This document shows, one piece after another, positions 23,681 through 36,536 of a stretch of 64,000 nt of DNA. Where the stretch lies: assembly GCA_021292165.1 (NCBI GenBank), contig CM037876.1, forward strand, positions 111,047,379-111,111,378, in the 5' to 3' direction. Each line of letters opens with the position of its first letter. Positions within the stretch are counted from its first letter, which is position 1. The notes beneath the pieces were generated by a model. It ran no database searches and had not been told where the DNA came from. It worked only from the letters and a program-made list of their open reading frames with translations. Both the position numbers and the translations under genes were made by a program. The stretch is from Shinisaurus crocodilurus (lineage: Eukaryota; Chordata; Lepidosauria; Squamata; Shinisauridae).

Positions 23681-25996
23681 AACGCTTACATGAAAACCCT
23701 GTTGTTCACATGTCCAGAATTTATTTTACCTTCTAAATCTAAGCTGTAGAAAAACGTCTCATGGAAATGACGATAAATGTGCCATAATACATCTAGAGAT
23801 AACATCTGTTGTGTCAAAGTGGTGCTGTAAATCACAATATGACGTTGTAGTTGCAGGCAGGTACACCAGCAATAATGTTTCAGGATCAAAGTGTAAAACT
23901 CCAGAAATAGCTTCACTCTAATCTCCACTAGCTCCAGAGCAGTCTGGGTTTTATGATCTGTATATGATTTTCAGGGAGTTATCTCAGTGGCTTTTATTGT
24001 TGCTGGAATATTTCCAGTCTTAAGTTATTACACAATCAGAAACGCAAAGGCCCTCCTTCACCCATGCCCACCTTCCTTATGCAGGTCTAATTCAGCACCT
24101 TCTTCCAGTTCTTGTGTTCCCCCTGGCATTTCAGCCAGTCATTCCCCACTCACTGATGGCTTCGCAGCTTTCTTTTTCTTCTGCCCTTTTACTAACTTTA
24201 TCATTCAAACATCTTCCCAGTAGAACTCCAGGAGAACTCCAGGATTTGTCTTTTCTACTGCTAAATCCTAAATGTATCCTGTTCAATCGCTTCTTCATTA
24301 CTTTCAGGTATGTTCCTAGCACCTGTTAATGTGATTCTGTTAGCCCTTAATAGGTTTCTGCATCAGGTTTTCTATTTATTACTCGTTATTGTACATGGCA
24401 TTTTACTGAGTAATATGGAGTGTGTGGCGGGAGCGTTCTCTGCTTCTCTGCTCAGAGACGCTTACAATCTCAATTTCAATAGTGGAGAGAGAATACAACA
24501 AAGGGAGCATAGGAAAAGGAGAATCAAGAGATGAATGTGAGCAAATTAGATTAGGTGAATATCCAGCAGAGGAGGCTGGTTACTAATGTGTAGCAGGCTT
24601 TACAGGCCTGGATTTAAAGTTAATGCATACTCCCCAATTGCCCCAATTTGCGGGACAGTCCCACAAACACTTAAGCCATCAGGGCCAGTGGTGGCTTCTT
24701 ACTTTGTTATGCAGAGTCCTGATTTGTTATGCAGAGCGCAGAATTCCCCTGCCTCCTCCTGCAAGCTATTTAGCTTAGCTGCGATTTTGCCCATGGACCC
24801 TTTAAGCAGGAAGGGAACAGACCGAGGATGTGCGTGTAGGTGCTCTACCTGCTGCTCTGACCAGGCCCCCTGGTAAGTAAGACCCATTGAAGACATTTGT
24901 ACCTACTCCCGAGTAACTGTGTGTAGGATTGCACTGTTTGTTTTAACTTAATTCAAGTTAGTGAAATTCTCTAAGATTATTCCAGTTTAAGTGTTTCTTT
25001 AAATCTAAATTGTGTGAATAGAACACAAAGAGTGCTTTAAACTGGGGCCTTTCCACAATAACAAACAACAACAAAGCTGTTCAGCCCCTCAAAGTTACTC
25101 CTTGTGCTTAAAAACCAGAGCTGTAGAGGTGTTGGAGCAAAACGCTGAAGGGGCTCAAACCCCCAATGTGTCTTTTTGTATTTTCCCCCACCCCAAAGCT
25201 CCCCCTCCTCCACTCCGCATGGCGCATCTCCTTCATTTCTTCTCCTCCTCCAACTGCTCCGAAAATGAGGGACCAATCCTGACAATTTTAAAACAAAAAG
25301 AGATTGCCCTGCAAGCGCTGACCCACCCTCATGAAAAACACCAGATATCAACAATTAAGGGTTTAAGTAAGGTAAAAAATAATAATACAAAAGCCACTGA
25401 TAAAATATTATAAAATAATATATAATATAGTAATGTAATAATTACAATCTATAAGATTTTGTGTGTTTCTTCTAATAACTTTTGTGCCTGACCATGCCCT
25501 TTGGTTGCCTGGCCGTACCCTTGGCCACGCCCTCCTGTTGCCTGGCCACACCCTCTTGATCCCACCTTGTTGCTTAACCATACCTCTTACAAATTCACAC
25601 GTGTGTCCCTATTTTCATCCGTGAAATGTCGGAGGGTATGTTAATGTGCCTCAGTTTCCACTTGTGCAAGGAGGTGCTGCTGTGGCTTCAAAAGACTGCT
25701 TTTCTGTGTTTCTCTGAGGATATCCCCTCTCCACCCACATACAATGTTTTGCAGGCATGATCTTACAGTTCCTGTGCCTCAATTTCTCCTTTCTGTGAAA
25801 TGGGTTCCTGCTACAGGGCAGAGAAATGTGGGCTCATGGGAGTGTGTTCCATGAGGACCAGACCCAAACTCTCCTTTGAAATCATCACGATGACATCTGC
25901 AAAGTGACTTGCTTATGTGCTTCAGTGTGCCTCTGTTTTAAAAGTCACTATCAGCTGACTTGTACGCTAAATACTTGTAATGCATTGCTTAAGTGC
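23681..25996. other. Unassigned; small GC/CT repeats
   Basis: No gene. Around 25490-25590 a gttgcctggccacaccctc-type word recurs two or three times as a short minisatellite. The phrase gagtaactgtgtgtaggatt at 24915 resembles the inner end of a common squamate repeat. Confidence 0.4.
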
Positions 25997-26004
25997 CCTT
26001 AGGG

Positions 26005-26125
26005 CAATGTTCTCCAACCTTGGGTCCCCAGATGTTTTTGGCCTACAACTCCCAGCATGCCCCAGCCAGTGTAGCTGGGAGTTGTAGGCCAAAAACATCT
26101 GGGGACCCAAGGTTGGAGAACACTG
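26005..26125. mobile_element. Palindromic hAT-type MITE
   Basis: caatgttctccaaccttggg is inverted as cccaaggttggagaacactg. The flanks ccttaggg at 25997-26004 and 26126-26133 are identical 8-mers. At 121 bp it is close to a minimal hairpin. Confidence 0.96.
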
Positions 26126-26506
26126 CCTTAGGGTCTTTGCAAGAGAGGATAGATGTAGTTGGCTCTCCCTATCATTACGCTTTAGCTCTGACTGTGTTGA
26201 CCCTGCCTTCCACCTCACCATCTCCAGTAGGCACCACCAACTGCCACTGCATCCGGCTGTTGGCTACCTGTTGTTGTCTGTCACCTATGAGCTGCCTCTA
26301 GCCATTGAGTGAGCTGCTGTGATGCCATAGAATGTTTGCAAGAAGCCTAACAACTGACCGCAAATGTCGATTAATGTATTCAAACTGAAATACACAATTA
26401 GGAGAACTGTGTGGTGCAGTTTTTTCTGGACTGTACCCTTCAGAAGGCAGGTGGGGAACCAGCTATACAGAACTAGCCTGTCAGGGAGAAAGCTAGGCTA
26501 TAACCC

Positions 26507-26822
26507 AGGTGTGAACAACTTTGGGAAGTCCAGGGGTCATTTTTGAACTTTGTAGGCCACATCTCCCCCCCATTCCAATGGAGCTGAAAATATATATTTT
26601 TTAAAATTAACGGTGTACAGAGCAGCTACAGAGTACCAAATGGGTCAAAACTAGCTTGTTTTCAAGCTAATTTCGACCCTCTGGATGCTCCATAGTAGCA
26701 CCAAAAGGGCCCCAAAAGCTTCAAAATGGCCACTCTGGATGCCATTTCGTTAAAAAAAACACATATTTACCATTTTGGAGGGAAGCGGAGAGCATTGGGG
26801 GCCACACAGTGCTCACCCCTAT
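26507..26822. mobile_element. hAT-type element, AGGTGTGAACAACTT family
   Basis: The ends aggtgtgaacaac and gtgctcacccctat are imperfect inverses. The 8-bp flanks tataaccc at 26499-26506 and 26823-26830 are identical. The interior has gaccctctggatgctcca and gccactctggatgcc but no frame. Confidence 0.8.
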
Positions 26823-26830
26823 TATAACCC

Positions 26831-28126
26831 ATTGCCATAACATGCTGGTGTTGTTGTTTTTTTAAAAAAACACATTCTTGAATAACTTCCTCATCTAACG
26901 TTGGGATAGCCTATGCATTTCCTAATCACACCACTAGATTTAAATTGTCTTTCTCATCAAGACTCAAAACAGTCAAGATTACCCATATCAGTGAACTTTA
27001 TAATTTATCTAATTCAGAATACAAATTGGACATGTACATAAAGAACACCATTATTTCAACCAGGACATTAACCCCTGATAATTCTTCTCCATCTTCGATT
27101 GTAATCCAAGTCAGAGAAGAATTCCTTCTTTCCATGCCCATTCCCTTATCCCTAGCTGCTGTGGTTGTGCTAGCAGCTCACCGGGTGCACTATTTATCTC
27201 CTCTGTCTAGCAGCAGGGACCCTGGGCAATGTGATTCTCCCAGGGCACCCGGTGTCCTTAGTATGGACATTTGGCCCTTTCCCTAAACTTATCTTGGGAG
27301 GGGAAGAGAAGAGATACTGGCAGCAAGAAAGACTGGGGACACAGTGGCTTATCTTCGGCTGCACGGGAACTTTATGAGTATGTGGGGAAGCCTCCATTGT
27401 GCCTCTGGGAACATAGGGATTTCTAATTTTTATTCCTCCTGGCTCAATCAATTCAGGAATTAAAACTACAATTATGGTGTTTTCCATGACCCAATGGAGG
27501 CTTCTGTAGTTCCAATGGAGGCTGGGTTCTGTTGTTTTAATTTCTAATAGCTACATGGATTGAGACAATAGTGAAAGCTGGGGATGGCTGGTGTAAGGTG
27601 ATCTCATTACAAGCTGAGTCAACCTTTGGAAAGAGGTTAGATTTGGCTTCTAATTGGCCTGACTTTTCCTGACTGGAAGACTTAATTTCCCAACCCCCAA
27701 TTCTGAAATTCAGCGCCATCTGTACAACAGCCCCGCCAATATTTGTACAGTTGCCTTCCATAAATGCTTCTGTCTCTCATAAGAGGTGAGCCCTCTCCCT
27801 TCTAAAGCAATTCACCCTCAAAAATGTGAGCTGCCTAGTTTCACTTAGGGACCAGGCAAATTAACAAATCCTTCTTTGAACCTCCCCAAGAATCTTTCCC
27901 ATCTAATAACCAAAAATAAAGCCTTTCCCTTGTTCTACCAAACCCTACTGCCCCTATTTAACAGAGACAGTCCCTGTCAGGAGTAGCACATGACCTCAGT
28001 GGCAACTATGGGGCTGTCCCAAATGTATCAGGGCCAGACTCATATAGCAGGATATACTCTTGACTTTTTTGTTGTTGTTGCTCTTGGATGAAGTGATGGT
28101 GATCTCAGTATGGAGGGCCTGTACAT
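26831..28126. other. Unassigned intergenic sequence
   Basis: No gene or named repeat. Confidence 0.4.
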
Positions 28127-28263
28127 TTCATAGATTTCATAGATCATAGAGTTGGAAGGAGCCTACAAGGCTATCGAGTCCAACCCCCTGCTCAATGCAG
28201 GAAACTAGAGGAGGGGTCTCCCATCCAAGTAATAACCAGGCTTGACCCTGCTTAGCTTTCCAC
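28127..28263 (-). mobile_element. 5S rRNA-headed SINE with CR1 3' tail, copy 2
   Basis: Minus-strand copy. The 5S-like part is 28263-28215 (gctaagcagggtcaagcctg ... ggatgggagacc) and the CR1 tail is 28214-28127, with a longer run of catagat/ttcatag repeats at the 3' end. It is shorter at the 5' side than copies 1 and 3. Confidence 0.88.
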
Positions 28264-28740
28264 ACATAGTTCCTTTGCCATGAAAAGATTACTATCTGGT
28301 GGGGTTCTACAGAAGCTCCTAACCTCTTTAGGGGTGAGGGACCTATGAAAAAGGTCCACCTTTAGAGCAAGATGGATCCAAATGCTTCTTGACTCCTTTG
28401 GGAGAGCTTCCTGCCACTTCAATTGGTAATTCTATTAAAGCCTTAGGCTTTCTCTGAGTTAGGGAAATGGCTGGGGCAGTTGACACTATTGCTCCTGAGT
28501 GTCCTCCCCCTGCTGATGGAGCCAGGGAGCTCAGGGCAATGAAGCAGCAGGGATGATGACTAGAGTGATGGTGGAGGAAAACTTTGAACAAATTCAATGA
28601 GACACAGCCTAGAGAGCCCATATTAAGGCCTCTGCTGTGTCCATGATGGTGGCAAAGAAACAGTGCTTTCCCACCACCATTGTATCCACACAGAATTGTC
28701 AAGTGGAGCTATTCAGAGTTGTGAAAGGTCTGCTACATCA
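28264..28740. other. Unassigned
   Basis: A minus-strand open frame (28343-28702) has no recognisable domain. I do not call it a gene. Confidence 0.35.
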
Positions 28741-29250
28741 AGGAGTTGTGAAAGGCAAAATTCAAAGTGTTGGTGATGACCTCAAATGGCTTAGGCCCAG
28801 GATACCTTAGAGACCTGCTTTCCATACCTGCCTGTCCATGCCTTAAGTTCTGACAAAGAGGCCCTTCTTTGTGCTCCAACTATGGTGGAGGTTCAGTAGA
28901 TAGGGATGAAGGGTTGATGGCAAAAACATGCATATTCAGCCCGGTGTTTCTTTTATTGGATAGATAGGTTTTTATCCAATGCCTGTATTTTACCTGCTGC
29001 ACTGGTCTCTGTTTTTATTGGTGTGTGTGTGCGTGTATACACATATCTTTATATGAAGCTTGGAATTTTATTGTATATTATTTATGTATTTATTTTTTAA
29101 TTATTTAGTACATTTCAGTACCACCCATTAGTCGAAGCTCTCTGTGCAGTTTACAAGACAAAGGTTGCTTTTAATTGTTGTTCACTGTTTTGGGTAGTGT
29201 GTAAGTACCAGATGGGCAGGATATAAACTTCTAAATAAAAATAAAATTAA
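28741..29250 (+). mobile_element. L2-type LINE 3' end
   Basis: aaattcaaagtgttggtgat gives an FKVLVMTSNGLGPGYLRDLL-like C-terminal phrase. Next come a (TG)n patch at 29022-29036 and a 3' end with ggtagtgtgtaagtaccaga and an A-rich tail. Stops and shifts make it inactive. The A-rich section 29075-29150 includes another reversed tail, possibly a nested fragment. Confidence 0.65.
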
Positions 29251-31855
29251 GCCCCTGTGGGCTTTTTAAAGGGATAAAATGATTGCTCAGGCCTTGAGCT
29301 AGCAATTTAATCTATTTATTTCCAGGGTAATAAACCAAACTGATAGTGTTGCTGACATACACCTGCTTTGATGAAACCCCTTTTTAAAATTAAGAAATGT
29401 GAAATGGCAGCAAAAAGAGATCACTCAGAACTCTAATTAATGAAAAGGCGTTGAATAAAGAGTGAATGCTGACTGGTGAAATTACATTAAAGTTTAGCAT
29501 TAAAAAAAAACTCTTTACACAAAGAATGTCCAGATTTATATGGGGAAAGGGAGGCAAAGAATGCTCTTCTGTATGCAGCTCAAATTCCTTGTCTTTATCT
29601 TTAAAGTTCTTGATAGACTTGCCCTACTCCATCTCTGTGCCCTTCCCCTACATATATCCCTGCCTGTGAACCTCATTCTTCCAACTCATTTGCCCAAAGG
29701 TCTCTTGTTCTGTCACAGAACTCTACCCATTATCCCTTACTGCCCTCTCTGCATCAAACTCCCTGCCTGAACATGTACCTAGTACTACCTTCCTCACTTT
29801 CCCCATCTTTTCCAAGAGGCTTTTGGTTTAACCCATCCTCAACTGTAACCCAGATTAATTCAGTGTAAGTGCAGCGACTCAAATGTATCCCTTCCTATGT
29901 TTCTCTCCCACCCCTACCTATACTGTTTTCCATAATGTTAATGTTAGATTCTAAGCTTTGGGGGAATTGTTTTTGGTTGGTTGATTCTCCTTCAAGTGTA
30001 GGCGGCCAGCTAGCTTTGGGGGAAGCCCCGCCTCTGGGGCTGGGAAGGCAGACCTTACGCATATGAAGAGGCTCCACACAATTAACAGGAAATAGGAGCT
30101 GCTGCTGCTGGCTCCACCCCATGCCACATAGCTTCCTGGCTCCACCTCCCAACATCTGTGTGTTGAGCATAGACAACTGAAGAGGAGAAGCCTACATATG
30201 TAGCCGTTCACATGATCAAGGATACTCCACAATCTGGATTCCAGAATGCATGGAAGCTTACACATCTAAGTGCTATTTAGGCTTTCCTAACGTAAAACAC
30301 GAGGAGAGGGAGCATGCTAGCCTTGCCTCTCTGTTGTTTTGTTCATCATCCTCTGCTTGTGGAGAGTGACTGTCTGAAGAGGAGAGCCTCCTGTATCTGC
30401 AGAGGCCTTCCACGCAACTAAGAAAATCAGTGTACTGGATCATCTGGAGAGCCTCCATGAATAGAGGAGGAACTCCTCTTCAGACAGTCATCCTCCCATG
30501 AGTAGCGGGCAATGAACGCACCAACAGAGGGGGGCAGGGGTAGTGCGCTCCCTCTCCTCACATATTTACTTTACCCACTTTAGGAATGCCTGAGTCGGGC
30601 TATAGGCTTCTGCTTTTCAGATGTCCATGCTCTAGGAGCAGATGTCAAGAGGGCAGGACATGGGAGGCTCACATGACAACAGGAGTGGTGCCGGCTGTTT
30701 CTCCATTTCAGATGGCTACGCTTAAAATGTAGATGTTTGGGGCGGGGGGGGGGGCAGGGAGGCATGCAAAGTCAGGGGTTGGTCTAGCCAGCACACCCTG
30801 CTCCAAGCTCACACACTGATTTTAATGTGAACTCACTTCTACATGGGGATCTTGTTTGCTTGTCACATATGAAACTCTGTAATTTTCTATGTACTAAGGG
30901 CTATTTATGTCCCCCACAAGCTCTGTTTAACACATTTGTCTTCATGTTCTCTGTACTTGAAAAGCTGTGAACTCCATATTACATGGAATACATTCAAGGA
31001 GCTCTTACCACTGTCATTTTTTCTTCTTCCTCTAGACAGAAATGAGTGTGTGATGAAAGGCTCAAGACAGCACATGCCACAGGAATGTCAGACTTCCTGC
31101 AGGCAAATAACTTGGTAAACATCAAATGTTCAGATGCAAATCCACAATCTTCCTGCTTTCTGCAAACACTGGAAATGATCCAGCCAAAGTCAAGCTATTC
31201 CCTGTCCCGCTGATTTAAGCATGTACTCAACAACACTCCCCCTGAAATAATAGGAATAAGAGTAGTTAATTTGAGCTGGATTGACCTTGTATACTTGCCT
31301 TAACAGTGCACTAAACATAAGTCACTGTAAGAAGCACAGAAACATGGTTCCTTCCTGTGCTGTGATAATAATGTCAGAGATGCCAATATACATGGATGGG
31401 AGTCACACCATGGGTTCTCTCTATACTAGTCTTGCCCCTTCTGGAAACTGGGGCAATGTGGCCCAGGCTTCTCACATTACCCTCATGCAATGGAAAGGAG
31501 TCACACATCAACAGCTCCCATGCCAGAAAGGAAATGTCATTGGGAGGTCCTCCAAGCTGGTATACAGATTATGCATTATGTATCAGTTTAGAGTGCAGGT
31601 GGGAAGTCATTTTAAAAAAATAATAATTCCCATGTAAGTTAGCACATAAGGGAGGCCATTACACTTTCATACACTTGTTTATTCCGTAAAGAGAGTTGTT
31701 TACATGGGGGGGAGCATTCAAAGGTTTTGCCATGCAGGAGTCAGGACTTAGGGTAGGCAGTGTGCTGGTACAGAGGGAGGACCTGGTGGTCTCCTTCATT
31801 GACCAGGGATCCAGTCCCAGGCTGAGGGAAGGCAACAGCTCTGGGAACTATGTAT
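29251..31855. other. Unassigned, with an inverted repeat at 30367-30490
   Basis: No gene found in 2.6 kb. TGACTGTCTGAAGAGGAG at 30367-30384 is perfectly inverted at 30473-30490. This may be the core of an undescribed MITE, but I cannot place its termini. Confidence 0.45.
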
Positions 31856-31860
31856 CAGAG

Positions 31861-32097
31861 AGCCAGTGTGGCGTAGTGGTTAGAGTGTTGGACTGGGACT
31901 CTGGAGATCCTGGGTTCTAGTCCCTGCTCAGCCATGAAGCTCACTGGGTGACTTTGGGCCAGTCACTGACTCAGCCTAACCTACCTCACAGGGTTGTTGT
32001 GAGGATAAAATGGAGAGGAGGAGGAGGATTATGTAAGCCGCCTTGGGTTCCTTGAAGGAAAAATGGTGGGGTATAAATATAATAAATAAATAAATAT
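31861..32097 (+). mobile_element. tRNA-derived SINE (Sauria/Squam type)
   Basis: A well-preserved plus-strand copy: gccagtgtggcgtagtggtt head (A-box-like region), gggttctagtccctg (B-box-like), the full body, cttgggttccttgaaggaaa and an (AATA)n tail. The word tatcag precedes and follows it, a probable TSD of about 6 bp. Confidence 0.93.
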
Positions 32098-32140
32098 CAG
32101 CCACTGGCACCATTCCACCCTGTACCTTTTATCACAATGA

Positions 32141-32352
32141 CTGGATTCAGATAAATCAGTCGCTGAACCACGGGTTGTTGCTGGAAACGTGGGCTATGTT
32201 GTCTGAACCCAACCACGCTAACCATAGTTTATTTACCATAAACAACCCATGAAGAGTTGTTCATCGTTTGTTGTCAGGTTGTGAACTGTGGGTTTGTGCT
32301 TAACAAACCATGGTTTGTTAGTGCGGCTGAGTTCAGACAACACAACCCACAT
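32141..32352. mobile_element. Palindromic TIR element, GGTTCAGACAACA type
   Basis: gactggattcagataa at the left and gttcagacaacacaaccca at the right, with internal ctatgttgtctgaacccaac and paired aaaccatggtttgtt words, give a complex palindrome. It is related to the elements at 2568 and 15.1-15.5 kb. Confidence 0.6.
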
Positions 32353-33084
32353 TTCAACAACAATCTCGCCAAAGCTTTTGTCCTAGCTAGCTAATAGCCT
32401 GGCAGGAAAGGTCTGTGTTTTCCAAGCTGCAGACAGAACCCTAATTTTTAAAAGGGAAAAAGTTTGTCTGCAGCCAACCAAACCAAGAAGTTGCAATGCT
32501 CCCTAGTATCCCATCTGCAGAAAAGGGTTTCAGCCCAGTGAACGATATAATCCTTGCAGATCCTACTACTACACACATATCCTCCACCCCTCTTCCCGTG
32601 AGTGTGTTTGTGTTAACTGGCTCTTTCCTTTAAACCTTTATGTGGTTCAAGCTCCAGATACTTAGAGCACAGCCAGAGTCCCTGTTTTCCTCAGGCTGGT
32701 CCCCCTTGTTTCCTTGTCAAGCCATCAAGGCCAAGACAGACTCTCCCAAAGAGGTTGTCTTGATGGCACAGTAGTCTCCACCACAAATTTCTAGAAGAAA
32801 CAAGAGGAAGCTTCTTGAGATGAAGTAAGCAAGCTATGTGCCCTAGACAGACCCCTACTCTCCTCCTTTTCTTGCTACAGTGACTGAGCCTCAGGAACAT
32901 GCCCAATTGCATCACTGTCTAGCTGCAGGACAAACCGTCTCTCCAACCCACTCCTTCGACTCTGTTCTCAATGCTTACCCCAACCCCATAGTTCCTCTTT
33001 CATTTCTGCTCCTGGTTGCCCAATCTCCTCCTCCCTCCTTCCTACCTTACCATCCCAACATATTCCTCCCCTTACAAACTGAAC
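32353..33084. other. Unassigned
   Basis: Nothing recognised. Confidence 0.4.
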
Positions 33085-33155
33085 ATCTTGTGTACATCGC
33101 CCAGGGTGGCCGGTTTGCCGGCCAGATGGGCAACAAATAAATGTAAACAACAACA
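33085..33155 (+). mobile_element. LINE 3'-terminal fragment
   Basis: The sense-strand phrase gtacatcgcccagggtggcc is followed by ggtttgccggccagatgggc and an A-rich tail. It is the inverse of the phrase at about 795-838, so both are copies of one LINE 3' end. Confidence 0.6.
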
Positions 33156-33429
33156 ACATCAGTTCACACATGTCTGCAACTTCATTTTTATGCCTGAAGC
33201 CTGGCTTCACTTAGAACACAGCTATTTCCCCATTGAAGTACAATTCTCAGTGAAGGCTGGAGTGCTCACTACTGGTATGATGTTTGATTCTATATTTTCA
33301 TTGCAAATACTTTGCTCAGCTAATTTCCCCAAAATCAGCCTGTGCATTTTAAATTCATATTGAACTCAGTAAACATGCCATGTGGTATTAACCCCAAATC
33401 TTGTGTTAGTGTGGATCTTTTGGGTCCTT

Positions 33430-34440
33430 TTAGCCAAATCTTTTTAACCATTGTCCTGCTATGGCTGGGTCAGGCTCAGCCATGGGGCAAACTAGGAGAA
33501 AATCAATTTAGCAAACTCAAAGGGAGGCAAATGGTTAAACAGTCTGATCAGTCCAGCAAGAGGCCAGTTTAAAGCAGGAAAGTCAGTATACAGGGAAAGG
33601 TCAAGAGCACATATTATCAATCAAGAAAGAGAGTTCCAAGAAAAGTTTCTGAGGCATGGCCAAAATCAAAATACAGGTAAACAATCCGGTACAAACACTG
33701 CCCAAAGGGCAGAGTCTTGCAGAAATCCAAAGGTCAGCAGTACAGAGAATCACAAAGCAAAGTCAGGGAAGCAAGGGTTCAAGGCACTGGAGCTGATAGA
33801 GAGATCCTGTTCCAGCAGCTAATCAGTTTTTAAAATTGGTTTTAAATTTTTATAATGTTTTTATTGTTTATATTTTTAACAGTATTTTATTGTATTTTTT
33901 TAACTGATTGTTGTATGCTGCTGCCCAGAGAGCTTCAGCTATTGGGCAGTATAGAGAATGAATGAATGAATAAATAAATCAGTCCCAACTGAAGGCGTAT
34001 AAGCTGGATCTTCCAGAGTCCCATCCAGGACACAGCTGCAGCACATCAGAGGCTTCTGGAAGATGTCCTCCACATGAGGAGCCCTTTACTCATGAGGAGC
34101 CCAGTTGCTGTGGTTCTTGAGATCTGTGCTTTGTCTCTGAGTGGCAGCCTGTTTTTCCACCTTCTGGAGTCAGTGGGTTCTAGGGCTGGGTGGATGCTCA
34201 GCCTTCTCCTCTGGCCCCACAGGTGAGATATGGTCCTCGGGCCTCCTGTCTGGGGGTTCCCCAGGGTCCACCACTGTTGAAGGGCCTGGAGTAGTTTCCC
34301 TGTCAATGTCAGAGTTGCCTGTGATCTCACTAGGGTACATGAGGTCCAACAAGATCTAATGGCAGGGTCTTCATCTGAAGAGTCATCCTGGCCTGGATCA
34401 GACATCACAGTCATAGACACTCTGTCACCAATGTCAAAAG
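33430..34440. other. Unclassified region; possible old retroelement
   Basis: The stretch reads as one continuous unit interrupted by a LINE tail with a TSD (33828-33976), so it was there first. The minus-strand frame 34046-34420 starts with an acidic DPGQDDSSDEDPAI-like segment, a composition sometimes seen next to LTR-retroelement polyproteins. I cannot show homology to any family. Confidence 0.3.
33828..33976 (+). mobile_element. LINE 3'-end insertion with TSD
   Basis: The inserted piece carries tgcccagagagcttcagct, then attgggcagtat, and an (AATG/AATA)n tail, the sense form of the ataccgctcaatagccgaag phrase seen at 10.3 kb. The target word aatcagt stands on both sides (33821-33827, 33977-33983). 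Confidence 0.8.
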
Positions 34441-34994
34441 CCCTCTTTAGCTAATGTGTGTCTCATGAGAATGTACATAGTTTTGTACATGTGTCTAGAT
34501 GGGTGGGTAGCATATTCAGTAAGAGGGGGTCCTCATTAGGAGTGTGCAGTAGATTGGGACAAATCCTAAATGGGGCTGATTTGGAAAGATTCAGGAGATA
34601 CCGGTATTGAACCGGAACCCTCCTGAAGTTCTGTTAGCAATTTGGAAGGACAGAGACACAGTGTATCTTTAAAAAATTGATACATTTCCCTCAAGCTCTC
34701 CCTATAAGGAAAATACCACAGTAGGGAGAAGGAGGAGGGAGAAGAGGAGGTTGTGTAGTTTTGTGATTGACCGCTCTAGCTTCCAACCAGGGAATAACTT
34801 TTCTAGGGCTCTCTCTCGTTTTTTACTTACAAATCTCAGTGCTTTGGGGAGGTGTGTAGTAGGAACTTATTAGAGGCTGTTCCTCTGTTTTTACTGCACT
34901 TTGTGACTCTGTGCCTGGGTCACAAAGTTTAATGTTCAAGGCTTCCAGGAACGGTTACTTACTTCAGGACGCATCTATGATGTATGCAAATCTC
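34441..34994. other. Unassigned
   Basis: Nothing recognised. Confidence 0.4.
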
Positions 34995-35226
34995 AACAGG
35001 CTGCAGCAGAGGGAGATGAGATGGGAAGCAGGGCCATTCCACCAGCTGAAAGGCGGCTTGCTTTCCCCCCTCTTCTCTCCCCCATCCCTTTTTCTTTCTG
35101 TGTCATGTCTGATAAGACTGTAAGCCTGTGGGCAGGGATGGTCTTGTTTTTACTGATTGTATGTAAGCTGCTCCAGGAGTCTTTTTCACTGAGGAGTGGG
35201 GAAAGAAGTCTTTAAATAAATAAAAT
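34995..35226 (+). mobile_element. Interspersed repeat, SINE-like, gcagggccattccaccagc family
   Basis: gcagagggagatgaga, gcagggccattccaccagc, then ttctttctgtgtcatgtctg, gactgtaagcctgtgggcag and an (AAATA) tail. The same order occurs at 50580-50955, so this is a dispersed retroposon. Its head is not recognised. Confidence 0.65.
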
Positions 35227-36536
35227 AAATTGCCCACAGAACCACAGGGTAGGGAACTAAATCCCTATTTAGTCTCCCCTAAATCAGCTTTAAAAGCACC
35301 TAGCACAAATCTCCCAAACTTATTCTTTTGAAATTTTGCAGGTTTCTTCCCTAAGGTCATCTCCGTGATTTAAGTTCTTTTCATACATACTGCCTCCCAA
35401 ACCCAGGGGGATAACACTGAATCCCTTTTTGAAAACCCCCAGACTGAAAAAGCTGCTCTCGAACAGCCCCCCTTCACCTAGCCACATTTTGGCAGACTTA
35501 ACCCCCTTAGAAGGGGCTACTATGCCAGGGGATTTCATCCAATCCTCTCAAAAAGAAAAAGGGGGGGAAAGTTATAGTCATTTGGTGATTTCCAAGGATA
35601 GTCAACAGAAGGTACAAAGCTTCAGATTTCCAAATCAAGATTCAGATTCAGCCCTGAGTCAAACTGCACAGCTTTTGAATCTCAGTCCAAGGTGAATCAG
35701 GCTGTTTTTCACATTGCCAAGTTGGGGTCTAGATCTTATCTTGTAGTTGGTGCATACACTTAGTTTTCAGGAGTTGTTTCAAGTTTCTTCTTCTTTTAAC
35801 ATGAATCAATGCCTGTGATGAACATATGCAATTTGAGGCACATATAAAGAATAATAAGACCATTTTTAGACATCATAAAGGATAGTACAAATTTACAGTC
35901 ACCAGCATTAAAAAAAAGCCTCACTGACAGAAATTCGTATTTTTCTTCAGATAGGTACCAACCAAAACATGTGAGGCATTATTTCCAATGTGGCCAGTTT
36001 TAAAGAATTGCACTCTGTGCTTGTTCCTCTTTACTTGAATTTAAACAATAAGCTGTCCTACAGCAAAATCAATTCCATGAGACAGATTATTCTCTGTCAG
36101 TCATGGAGATGTCTAAAAGACCTCTAATAAGAATAGAGAAGGTCAGGTGACTTAGGTCTCTTAAAACTTGAGTTCCAAAATGTAATAATGGTCTAGTCTG
36201 CAGTCTGATTTACAACTGCATGACCAACAATCTACATAACAGTATTCAAAAACATTGGCATTTAGTAGAGGATATCCTTGGCCAAGATAGTATGCTGTTA
36301 ATCAGTTTAAAAAACAAGAATTCTTAAAGATTGGTGGCCTGGAGCAACACTGATCTCAGAACTGTAATAGTGTAGTCAAGTCATGTTGCATTTTATGGTT
36401 TCAGTTGTTGTGAACTTTGGCTATTGGTCAGCATAGAAATGTAATAAATACATAAATAAACTCTTCAAGGTGCCTCAAGCCCACTGGACATCATCCATGT
36501 TGACACTGCATTTATGGTGAACACCATAAATGAAGT
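35227..36536. other. Unassigned, with LINE-like tail near 36400-36465
   Basis: No gene. gttgtgaactttggctattg followed by aataaatacataaataaa near 36408-36460 resembles a LINE 3' end. Confidence 0.4.

Noticed and set aside
25490..25590. Minisatellite
   Set aside because: Only two or three imperfect units of the gttgcctggccac word; too short to call an array.
31861..31935. Functional tRNA gene
   Set aside because: The A- and B-box-like head belongs to a SINE repeated at least ten times here; no cloverleaf 3' half or CCA-adjacent structure.
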